Source: Agapanthus africanus
Lineage: Eukaryota; Streptophyta; Magnoliopsida; Asparagales; Amaryllidaceae
DNA: 64,000 bases
Direction: 5' to 3'
NCBI GenBank assembly: GCA_030015575.1
Contig: CM057344.1
Coordinates: 599,734,410-599,798,409, forward strand
A program made the translations under genes and the position numbers. The notes under the pieces are model-generated. The model saw only the letters and a list, made by a program, of their open reading frames with translations. It did not search any database and had not been told where the DNA came from. Below, one piece after another: positions 47,501 through 56,800 of the stretch; position 1 is the first letter of the stretch, and every line of letters starts with the position of its first letter.

Positions 47501-49412
47501 AAGTGCAAACGATAAATCCTCTTCAGGTAGCATTTCTTTCAGAGCCTTGTTGTAAGAATTATAAAGCCATTGGCTCATATGCATTCCATCTTGCAGGTCC
47601 AAGTCCAACTGAGGGGGAGGCGGAGACCGTTGAACCCAGGGAAACGGCGGAAGCGGTGCCTGCCGAACCCGAGCCGACGGTGAGGCGAGTCGTTGGGGCC
47701 ACGGGACCCGTAGCAGAGGTTGGGGGATCTGCAGCCGAGAGGGTCATGGATGCCGACCCTGAAGTGGCGGCAGATGAAATTATCGTCATAAGCGAGCCGA
47801 GGGTAATGGTAGGTGAGGCGCTTGAGGCTGGAGACCTCGCGGCGACGGTGGACGAGACAACCGTGACCGCAGGACCCGAAGGAGTAGCGGGTGAGGTGGC
47901 CACGATTCCTGAGGATGAGCCAGCTGCTCTTTCTCAGGAATCTGGCAATGCTCCAATCATAGCCCTCCCCGCCTATATTCCCCCGCCTTCTCCAGGGCTT
48001 GCGAGTGCAACAACGGTTCCCATTGAGTCGGGTGACGAGGCCACGGGCGGTGGCCTGATGTCAATGGAGGAAGGAATTGCCTCAGTCTCGGCTGGCAGTT
48101 CGTCGGGTAAATTTCGAGTTACTATCATTTTCTTTCTTCTTTTTTTTTATCTTGCAATCTTTTCTAACAAGTTTGCTTCTGTTTTTAATGCAGGTGCGGC
48201 CAGTGCCGATGCTCCACTGCTTGAAGGAGCACCGTCAACTACTGCTTTGGCGGTGGTCACTTTCCCGCCTTCCCTTGTGCCATCGCGGATGTTGGAAGGT
48301 ATGGATTTGCAACTCACAAGTTAATCTTTTAAACGTGTAGCTTATGGACTAACGTCATACCACTGTGTCCTTTCAGGAGTGCTCTTTGATCATCTATACC
48401 AAGTGTTGCTCCTACACTTCTCCTTCCCGTCCGAACTCGCTTCTCCCTCTAGTGGTGCCGGTGAGTACATTTTCATTTTGATGTCTTTGTTTACTCCCTT
48501 TTTTAGTAATGGGATGATTTCTGACTTTTCCTCTTCCTTATTGCAGTGCCACAAATCGAAGGAGGGGACGCAAGACCTGCCACGCCACCGGCCCTTCCGG
48601 CTTTGCCGTCCGTTGCAGCTGGTACAGTATATTCCTCCCCCCTTTTTATATGATCCTTCAACATCTTTTCGAATCATTGTTTAACCATGTTTCGTTTTGC
48701 AGCTATTGTTCCAGCTCCGATCCCTCTTGAGTCTCGTGTTCTTTCACCAGCGGGCCCTTTCTTGAAACGTCCATCTTCAAAAGGTGCCGTGATGAGTTTG
48801 GGCATGCTGAGCGGGTATATCGAAGAGCTTAACATGGACGATCACCCTTCTGCCGTGGATTTCGCAATGGAGGTTAACCCGATGTTGGCGGCGCTCGTAA
48901 ACTTTCACAATGAAGGCGTCGTCGAATCTTGGATTAACTACTGCAGAGAGATTGAGGCCTGCTTGCATCGGTTGGAGACGACGCACCCTTCTCCCGAAGT
49001 TTTGGCCATGAGCACCGAACGGACAGCCTGGCTTGAGCAAAGCGCTTCTTATCTCCGCCATTTGGAGCAGGAAGCAGCTTTACAGTTGAAGGAGTGTCGG
49101 GAATCTTCAAGCGCAACCGCTCGCCTGCGCGCTGAAGTTAGGACGAATGCTGCTGAAGTGAAAGCCGTCTTTGAAGGCCTTCTGGAGCGTATCTCTAATG
49201 GGCTAGCACTGAGGCGGAAGCTTGATGCCGCTGAGCGTGATGCCCGAGGCCAAGAAGCAGCTCAGCAGGTTGTTGGGGAACAGCTCGCATCCTTCACGCA
49301 GCAGCGGGCTCAAGTAGAGGCCGAACTGGCGGTGGCAGCTGATCAGGAGAAGGCGTGGAAGGAAGTACGCGGGCAGTTGATAGAGCTGTTCAAGAAATTT
49401 CCTTCTCCCTGA
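44584..49412 (+). pseudogene. Antisense eight-exon plant-mobile-domain protein gene
   Basis: Exons: 44584-46909, 46991-47071, 47156-47526, 47597-48106, 48194-48298, 48377-48460, 48547-48621, 48703-49412 (about 1,420 codons). ATG 44584 follows an acceptor-like TTTCTACAG. The first exon encodes a plant mobile domain (aminotransferase-like PMD family; e.g. WVKAFIEQWNIPTH, then EFAEISGLPMRGEHYEELLP, about residues 170-230). A lysine-rich, possibly nuclear-targeting stretch follows (about residues 697-715). Exons 3-7 encode Ala/Glu/Pro-rich low-complexity sequence. Exon 8 encodes a long coiled coil ending KKFPSP. All seven introns are GT-AG, 70-87 bp and phase 1; exons 2 and 4-7 are multiples of three. 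Two lesions are visible: in-frame TAG 45706-45708 and a missing base in exon 3 near 47210. The biochemical role of PMD proteins is poorly known; I assign none. Confidence 0.85.
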
Positions 49413-49508
49413 ATATCTTGTATCATTTGCACATTTGTAATTTGTATATAGTGTATATACATTCCCTGTTTTTTATACGATCCGCCTTGTATTTTGATTG
49501 AATTTATG

Positions 49509-49514
49509 AATAAA
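49509..49514 (+). terminator. Poly(A) signal of the antisense gene
   Basis: AATAAA lies 97 bp after the stop at 49412, preceded by TTTGTA-rich sequence (49425-49450) like plant upstream poly(A) elements. Confidence 0.5.
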
Positions 49515-49674
49515 GGTACACATTCCTTCTTGCGATGTCTGGTACTATTCCTTTGCTTTCTCCCTTTTCATTATGATGTTTTCGATGAACCCGATTGGCG
49601 GATAACTTAACTTCTCCGAGAGATAGTGATGGCTTAGGCCGCAGGTTCAGATCTGCCGCCTAAGACTTTTCAAT

Positions 49675-49860
49675 TCTATGAGCCGTGAGGGTCTCATAGA
49701 GACTTTTCTCCCTACGGATCGAGAGGATCTCATAGGTGGATTTTCTCCTTAGTAATCGTGAGGATTCCTAAGTGTGGTTTTCTCTTATAAGTCGTAAGGA
49801 TCCTATAAGAGAATTTTTCCCTCTTATAAGTCGAGAGGACCCGTAAGTGGTTGTTTCCCT
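49675..49860. repeat. Hairpin cluster A (five constant-loop hairpins)
   Basis: TCTATGAG/CTCATAGA pair around CCGTGAGGGT (49675-49700). There is a degenerate unit near 49711-49736. CTTAG/CTAAG pair around a TCGTGAGGAT-type centre (49748-49772). TTCTCTTATA/TATAAGAGAA give ten pairs around a centre containing GTCGTAAGGAT (49780-49813). The last is a weak unit near 49821-49848. Loops are alike while stems differ on both sides. Confidence 0.75.
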
Positions 49861-50047
49861 CCTTGTCGAAAATCGACTTCGGAGAGTGAGACCCGTAAAT
49901 AGTATGCAAGAGACCATTTTGGATTGACTTGCAGGGCCCCATTGTTCAGGAAGCAAGTTTTCAATCTTTACTGCCCGAGACTTCATCTTGCAAGGTGGGA
50001 CGAACCGGGAATTCTCCCGCGGAGACAGTGGTGGCTCTGCGAGTTGA

Positions 50048-50765
50048 CATAGGTCGGGAGGCTCTCGTCACGGAGTGTTTGTATCCGTGAGTCGAGGAAT
50101 TTGCTAGGGATTATTTGTTTCCCAAGCGCCAAGGATTATTTGTTTCCTTGGGGTTTGAAACGAGTCGAGGGTTCCCACGGAGGCACTGGTAGCTCTGCGA
50201 GTCAACGCGAATCAGAAGGCTCTCGTCAAGGAGTGTTTGTATCCGTGAGTCGAGGAGTTTGCTAGGGATTATTTGTTTCCCAAGCGCCAAGGATTATTTG
50301 TTTCCTTGGGGTTTGAAACGAGTCGAGGGTTCCCACAGAGGCTCTGGTGGCTCTGCGAGTCGACGCGAATCAGAAGGCTCTCGTCAAGGAGTGTTTGTAT
50401 CCGTGAGTCGAGGAGTTTGCTAGGGATTATTTGTTTCCCAAGCGCCAAGGATTATTTGTTTCCTTGGGGTTTGAAACGAGTCAAGGGTTCCCATGGAGGC
50501 TCTGGTGGCTCTGCGAGTCGACGCGAATCAGAAGGCTCTCGTCAAGGAGTGTTTGTATCCGTGAGTCGAGGAGTTTGCTAGGGATTATTTGTTTCCCAAG
50601 CGCCAAGGATTATTTGTTTCCTTGGGGTTTGAAACGAGTCGAGGATTTCCCACGGAGGCACTGGTGGCTCTGCAGGTCGACGCGGATCAGGAAGCTCTCG
50701 TCAAGGAGTGTTTGTATCTGTGAGTCGAGGAGTTTTGCTAGGGATTATTTGTTTCCCTAGTGTTG
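50048..50765. repeat. 158-bp tandem array
   Basis: TGTTTGTATCCGTGAGTCGA recurs at 50076, 50234, 50392 and 50550, with one variant at 50709. Each unit holds two copies of GGATTATTTGTTTCC with different flanking stems: CTAGGGA or GGGA against TCCC, and CCAAGGA against TCCTTGG, both around TTATTTGTT. The last copy is closed by CTAGGGA/TCCCTAG. Confidence 0.9.
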
Positions 50766-50920
50766 GGATGAACCGTTGGAATTTGGCTTCGTTCTCTGGC
50801 GGATCCTGTTGGGAAAATATGGTTCCCTCTTCGTTTGCGTCCTTGGATTGTATACAGGGGTCGATGTGATCTCAACTGTAGGGCCAAAGTTTTATCATTT
50901 CTTTTTTTTTATTTTCCGCG

Positions 50921-51200
50921 ATGCTCTATCATTTCAGCTTTTATATCGCGAAGGTCGTGATTGCCCAATCATTTCGGCTATTTTTCGCGGTGCCCAATCA
51001 TTTCGGCTATTTATTTTATTTTTACTCGCTGTTTTTTTTTATTGCGAGTTGCCCAATCATTTCGGCTATTTTGCATGCATACATTTTTACTTGCCGCTTT
51101 TTATTGCGAGTTGCCCAATCATTTCGGCTATTTTGCATGCATACATTTTTACTTGCTGCTTTTTATTGCAAGTTGCCCTATCATTTCGGCTATTTCGTAT
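50921..51200. repeat. Dispersed-tandem GCCCAATCATTTCGGCTA repeats
   Basis: Copies start at 50963, 50992, 51051, 51113 and 51175 (last CCCTATC), with a diverged one near 50925. The last three are spaced 62 bp and share GCATGCATACATTTTTACTT. It is not coding: frames shift between copies. Confidence 0.85.
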
Positions 51201-51362
51201 GCATGTGCGGCCTATTGGCTTTTCGCTGTAAACCGATTTCGGCATCAACACCGCTACAACTGGGATATTACCAGGAGCGAATCATCATCTGCCTCTGTCG
51301 ATGTCGAACAAAGGTGGCTTAGCGACCAGGGTTAGGGTCCTGTCGGCTAAGGCTTTTGACTT

Positions 51363-51532
51363 CATGAGACGTAAGGGTTTCACGAAGTTATTTCTCCCTA
51401 CAAGTCGTGAGGATCTTGTAGGTGTATTTTCTCCTTAGGACTCGTAAGGATTCCTAAGTGTTCGTTTCCTCTGTAAGTCGTAAGGATCCTACAGGAGGGT
51501 TTTCTCCTTGTAAGTCGAGAGGACTTATAAGG
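51363..51532. repeat. Hairpin cluster B (five constant-loop hairpins)
   Basis: A weak first unit lies near 51362-51387. CCTACAAG/CTTGTAGG pair around TCGTGAGGAT (51397-51422). CTTAGGA/TCCTAAG pair around CTCGTAAGGAT (51434-51458). CTGTA/TACAG lie around a TCGTAAGGAT centre (51471-51494). CCTTGTAAG/CTTATAAGG pair with one G-U around TCGAGAGGA (51506-51532). Confidence 0.8.
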
Positions 51533-51710
51533 GTTGTTCATCATGCGAACATATCCCCAGTCTCGGATGAGACTTGATTAGGGAAATGTTTATTCGCGCC
51601 CGTGGATTGTATACAAGGGTCAGTATTGAGCCACTTGTAGGGCAATATTGGAAGTTTGTGGGAGTTTGCTTAAGCACAGGTTTAGGTCTCTGTAACTTAA
51701 GACTTTCAAA

Positions 51711-51882
51711 TCTTATGGGCCGTGAGGGTCCCATAAGAGAGTTCTCCTTACGAGTCGTGAGGATCTCGCAAGTGTATTTTCTCCTTAGGAATCGTGGGGA
51801 TCCCTAAGTGTGTTGCTCCCTTGTGAGTCGTAAGGATCTCACGCGGGTGGTTTCTCCTTACAAGGTCGAGAGGATCTTGTAA
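51711..51882. repeat. Hairpin cluster C (five constant-loop hairpins)
   Basis: TCTTATGGG/CCCATAAGA pair around CCGTGAGGGT (51711-51738). CTTACGAG/CTCGCAAG pair around TCGTGAGGAT (51747-51772). CTTAGG/CCTAAG pair around a TCGTGGGGAT-type centre (51784-51808). GTGAG/CTCAC pair around TCGTAAGGAT (51823-51842). TTACAAG/CTTGTAA pair around GTCGAGAGGAT (51858-51882). The order of loop types matches clusters A and B. Confidence 0.8.
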
Positions 51883-51892
51883 TTGTTCTTTA

Positions 51893-52160
51893 ACGAGGTT
51901 GCGCCCTTTCGGGTTTTCACAAACACTCGCCGGTAGCCCTGCTGTTTTTACTCACGGAGCCCTTTCGGGTTTTCATCCGTGCCCATTTTGCTTATGGGCA
52001 TACCGTTTTTTTTTATTGTTCTTTTTTTTTCTTTTTTACGAGGTCGCGCCCTTTCGGGTTTTCACGAGCACTCGCCGATAGCCCTGCTGTTTTTACTCAC
52101 GGAGCCCTTTCGGGTTTTCATCCGTGCCCTTTTTGCTTATGGACATACCGTTTTTTATTT
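51893..52160. repeat. 145-bp direct duplication
   Basis: Unit 1 starts at 51893 and unit 2 at 52038, each with two CCCTTTCGGGTTTTCA words, GTAGCCCTGCTG or a near variant, and T-rich ends. CACGGA/TCCGTG enclose the second CCCTTTCGGGTTTTCA in each unit. Confidence 0.85.
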
Positions 52161-52194
52161 TATTTTATTTTTATTATATTTTTTTTATTCATCT

Positions 52195-52280
52195 CGTCAG
52201 CCTAAGGATGCTGCGGTATTAGTTTTAAAGACGTTTCGGTCTGCTATTAGTTTAAGGACATTTCGGTCCGTCGTTGAGAA
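52195..52280. repeat. Diverged copies of the LTR 27-bp repeat inside the element
   Basis: ATTAGTTTTAAAGACGTTTC and ATTAGTTTAAGGACATTTCG, each followed by GGTC, resemble the array in the LTRs. They lie just beyond the integrase stop. Confidence 0.7.
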
Positions 52281-52370
52281 GCCCGGCTACATGCTTATAA
52301 AGTTTGAGCTTAGGAAGACAGCGAGAGGACATAGTCGTCGTCATCTATCATTTACCTAGGCCGTGACTCA

Positions 52371-53849
52371 TTAAGCGTAGTATTTCTTTAGGAAGCGACC
52401 ATTTATTGGCCTGAAAGGCCTTTCGCCATGCATATCCATAAGTAGGTAGGCCCCACCCTGGTAGACCTTATCTATGATGTAAGGGCCTTCATAGTTTGGC
52501 TCGAATTTTCCCCGCTTGGCGCGATTAGGGATCATAGGCCTTTTGACCACTAGCACGAGTTCGCCTTGGCGGAATGTCCTTGGTCGGGTCAATTTTTCAT
52601 ATGAGCGCGTCATCTTCGCTTTGTAAGCTTCCAACTTTTGTTGTGCTAGGAGCCGGGTTTCATCGAGAGCATCCAGCTCTTCAAACCGTAGATGAGCATT
52701 TTCTTCATCCGTCAGCTCGTAGTGAACTGCCACTCGCAGAGAGGGTAATTCTATCTCGAGGGGGAGTATTGCTTCCGTGCCGAACACCAACGCGTATGGC
52801 GTTGTGTTCGTGGCTGTCTTGAATGTAGTTCGATACGCCCAAAGAGCTTCTTGCAGTCTCTCATGCCAGTCTTTCTTATTTTGGGACACTGTTTTCTTTA
52901 TAATTTTCGTCAAGGTCTTGTTGAAGGCCTCGGTGAGACCGTTAGCTCGCGGATTATAAACCGAGGAATATCTCCAGTCTATATTGTATTGTTGCGCGAA
53001 GCGACTGATCTTGTGGCTTCTGTAAGCTGGCCCGTTATCGGAGATAATCCGTCTCGGCGTGCCAAACCGATATATGACGTGCGTTCTGAAGAAATGGAGG
53101 ATATTCTCCGTCTTGACCTCTCTCAGCGGTACTGCCTCTGCCCATTTGGAGAAGTAGTCAGTCGTCGCCAGGATGAAACGATGTCCCCTAGACGATGTTG
53201 GTTCGATAGGGCCGACTATGTCAGTTCCCCACATTTCGAACGGCCAGCTAGCCACCGTTGGATGCAACGGATTTGGATGCTGATGGATGAAATCCCCATG
53301 AATTTGGCATGAGTGACACCGTTTCGCATATTCGAGGCAGTCCTGAATCATCGTGGGCCAGTAGTAGCCTATCCGTTTGATCTTCATCTTCATCTTTGGG
53401 CCCGCTTGGTGAGAACCGCAGATTCCGTCATGAACTTCTTGAACGACTCTTTCCGCTTCGTCCGGTCCTAAGCATCTCAGCCACAGGGGATTAAATGACC
53501 TCTTGTATAGAGTATCATTGACGAAGGCGAAGGACAGAGCTCGTTTCATGAGCTGATGTCTTGTGGACGCCTCTTCGGGCATTCGGTGGGACTTGAAGTA
53601 GTCTATAAAGACTTCCCTCCAATCCTCAACCTTCTCATGGTCTTTTATTTGTAAGGTCGCTCGTTCAGTCGCTCCCTTCTCTTCGGATGATCCCGGAGGT
53701 ATTTCTGCGGGGGCGAGCACCCGACGACTTTGTACCATGATTCTAACATCATCGAGGTTCTCGTCAGCCATTTCTTTAGCAAGTTTGGCTAACGCGTCCG
53801 CTTTGCTGTTTTCCGCACGCGGTATGTTCTCCAAAGTGTAGGAGGGAAT
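52371..53849 (-). pseudogene. Tat integrase (same frame as upstream pol, separated by a stop)
   Basis: On the minus strand it reads from the tail of the second RNase H (ENIPRAENSKADALAKLAKE) into integrase. The zinc-binding H-H-C-C region (HDGICGSH...CHSCQ, near 53433-53305) is followed by the catalytic core WGTDIVGP, ISDNGPAY and NGLTEAFNKTL, and an integrase C-terminal domain ending GRFLKKYYA. The stop TAA 53852-53850 lies directly upstream in the same frame, so an intact relative would join this to RT. Length and motifs are normal for the Tat lineage. No chromodomain is seen. Confidence 0.92.
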
Positions 53850-56800
53850 TTAGGTCAGCAGTTGTTGCACCTTTTCACCGTATTTTACCAATTCCGGTTT
53901 GCATGTTTGGTAATCGCCATTCACTTGACTAACGACTAGCTGGGAGTCCTCATATATGAGGAGGCTTTCAATTCCCATGTCAATGGCGATCTCGAGACCT
54001 GCTATCAAAGCTTCATACTCAGCTTCATTATTCGTTCTCGGCTCTGTTAAGGAGAAAGCGAAGCGCATTATTCCTCCTTGTGGGGTTACGAAGATAAGGC
54101 CTACTCCCGATTTGATCATTGGCGTACTTTGTTTGTGCTTTTTCATGGAAGATGCTCCATCGAAATAAAGCTCCCAACGGGTATCACCACCGTCGATTGC
54201 GTCAAACGCATGTTTGTCTGGCAAATCGCAATTCAGAGGAGAATCGGCAGGTATCGGGTGCTCAGCAAGGAAGTCGGCGATGGCCTGGCCTTTCACTGCC
54301 TTGAGTGGTCGATACGTTATCGAGAACTCCATTAAGAGCAGGGCCCATTTAGCGAGTCGTCCCGTCAATATGGCCTTTGACATTAGATATTTGAGAGGGT
54401 CCACCTTTGAAATGAGATGGACCTCATGTGCTAATGCGTAATGTCTAAGCTTTGTTATTGCGAAGATCAACGCCAGGCATTGTTTTTCAATAGGGGAGTA
54501 ATTGCTTTCTGCCCCCAGCAGAACTCGACTTAAGTAGTAGAGTGCTATTTCTTTTCCCTGGTCATTCTCCTGTGCCCATAATGCGCCTAAAGAGCCTTCG
54601 AGGGCAGTTGTATAAAGGATAAGAGGTTTCCCCTTAACCGGGGCAGCCAACACTGGAGGGTTTTGCAGGTATTGTTTAATCTCGTCCAGTGCGCCTTGGA
54701 ATTTGTGATCCCAAACAAACGGGGTTCCCTTCTTCATCAGGTGGCTGTAAGGACGGCTTTTTCCTGAAAGATTAGCTATAAACCGCCGTATGTATGCGAG
54801 CTTCCCTTGGAGAGATCGCAGCTGCTTAAGAGTCTTTGGTGGAGGCATTTCCATGATCGCCTTGATCTTGGAAGGATCTATTTCGATACCCCTGTGTCGG
54901 ATGATGAACCCTAGGAATTTGCCTGAGGAAACTCCGAATGCACACTTGAGCGGGTTCATCTTCAAGTTGTATTGCCGAAGGCGTTGAAATATAGTCTTCA
55001 AATGCTCGAGATGTTCTTCGTATGATTTGCTTTTAACCACGAGATCGTCGATATAGCATTCGACGATTTCGTGTATAAGATCATCAAAGATCTTTGTCAT
55101 GGCCCTTTGATAAGTGGCACCGGTATTCTTTAAACCGAAGGGCATCACTTTATAACAGAATATACCTAGAGGGGTCCTGAAGGCGGTGTGCTTCTGGTCT
55201 TCGGGATGCATCTTTATCTGATTATATCCTGATGAGCCATCCATGAAAGAGAAAACCTCATGAGTGGATGTATTGTCTATCATCAGTTCGGTGACTGGCA
55301 CTGGGAAGTCATCCTTCGGGCAAGCTCTATTGAGATCCCGGAAGTCCACGCATATGCGCACTGTCCCATTTTTCTTCATCACCGGGACGATGTTGGCGAT
55401 CCATTCAGGGTATTGAACTTCCTGGATGAAGCCAGAGTCGATCAGCTTTTTGACTTCAGCATTGATACTCATTTCAAGCTTGAGTCGCATTCTTCTCGGC
55501 GCCTGTTTGACTGGCTTGATGTTCGGGGATATCGCCAATTTGTGTACAGCAATTTTTGGATCTAGTCCCGGCATTTCGGAATAGTTCCATGCGAAGCAAT
55601 CTTTGTGCTGCATAAGCAGGTCTTTTAACGCAGCCACCCTTTCTTCAGATAGCAGCTCACTGACGAACGTCGGTTGCGGGTCGTCTAGCGTTCCCAATTC
55701 AATTTTCTTGAGGTTATCCGCAGTGGTATGGATTCCATCTTCCAGCTCTTTTGGTGCTGGTGGGAATTCTGAGATTATCTCGCTGCTGTTTTCGAAACAC
55801 CAAGGGAACTCATCTATGTCCTCGGGCTCTTCTTTTAATATTGTAATCACGTGACAGGTGCGAATTCGCTTCCAATCCCGATGTGGAGCCGGTTCTTCTT
55901 CCGTGGCCTTGGGCTCGTGTTTCTGTGGTGGCGTTACCTTCCAGTTGTCAGACAGGGTGAACTTGCCGAGCTGGTATCGCTCTTCAACCCAATTTTTGAA
56001 GGTGAAGCAATCTTCAAGAGGATGCCCTATTACTCGATGGTAAGAGCAATAGTCCGGGTGTGAGACTTCGCCCGCTTGTTCGGGGTGTTTAGACTCCGGC
56101 AATGTAAGCATTTGATGTTTTAGAGCAAGATCAAGTATCTTCTTCGTCTTGTCCCGAGGAAACGAGTACGCTCGACTCATTTTCTTCATGAGGGATAGAT
56201 CAATAACGCTCAACTCTCGTTTGCGTGGCTTCTTAACCCTACTTTGCAGCTGTTGAACGCATTTTCGGCCTTTCGATTTATTTCCGCTTTTGTGTCGAGC
56301 CTTGTTTATAACAGGTTGACAGGGAGCAGCCTTTTCATCTTTCACGGCCTGTTGGAGAAGGCGTTGTGTCTTAGCTTTCTCATAGATGACCATTTCGCGG
56401 TTATGATCTTCTCGGACTTTTTGACCAGCTTTCTTTATAAGTTTGTCCATTTGCTCTTCGAACGACGGACTGGGCTCCTTTGCATCTGGAACTTTCACGG
56501 GCTTAGGATTAACGTCCTCCCATTGAGCATCTGCTTCTTCATCGAAGTCATACATGACGTAACAGCTGTTTAGTAGCTCCCGTTTCTTTGACCGGGTGTA
56601 TCCGAGTCCTTTCGTCTCCATTCTCCCGTTAGGCAGTTTGCGTTGAGTCCCGGGAACGTTCCAGACTTTATCATAGAATTTGGCCTTTCGAACGGTCTGC
56701 TTGAAGGATATCCCCTGGCGTTTCAGCAGTTTCTTCAAACCCTCTGTATAATATCTGGGAAGACGGATAGGCTGAAGCCTGTCGAGCGTAGAATCTGCGC

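Noticed and set aside
50273-50760. ORFs of 102 and 109 codons in the 158-bp array
   Set aside because: Same tandem DNA read twice; no start context or known domain, and the frame is not kept between units.
50048-50765. CRISPR-like array
   Set aside because: The whole 158-bp unit is repeated with no unique spacers, and the setting is a plant retrotransposon.
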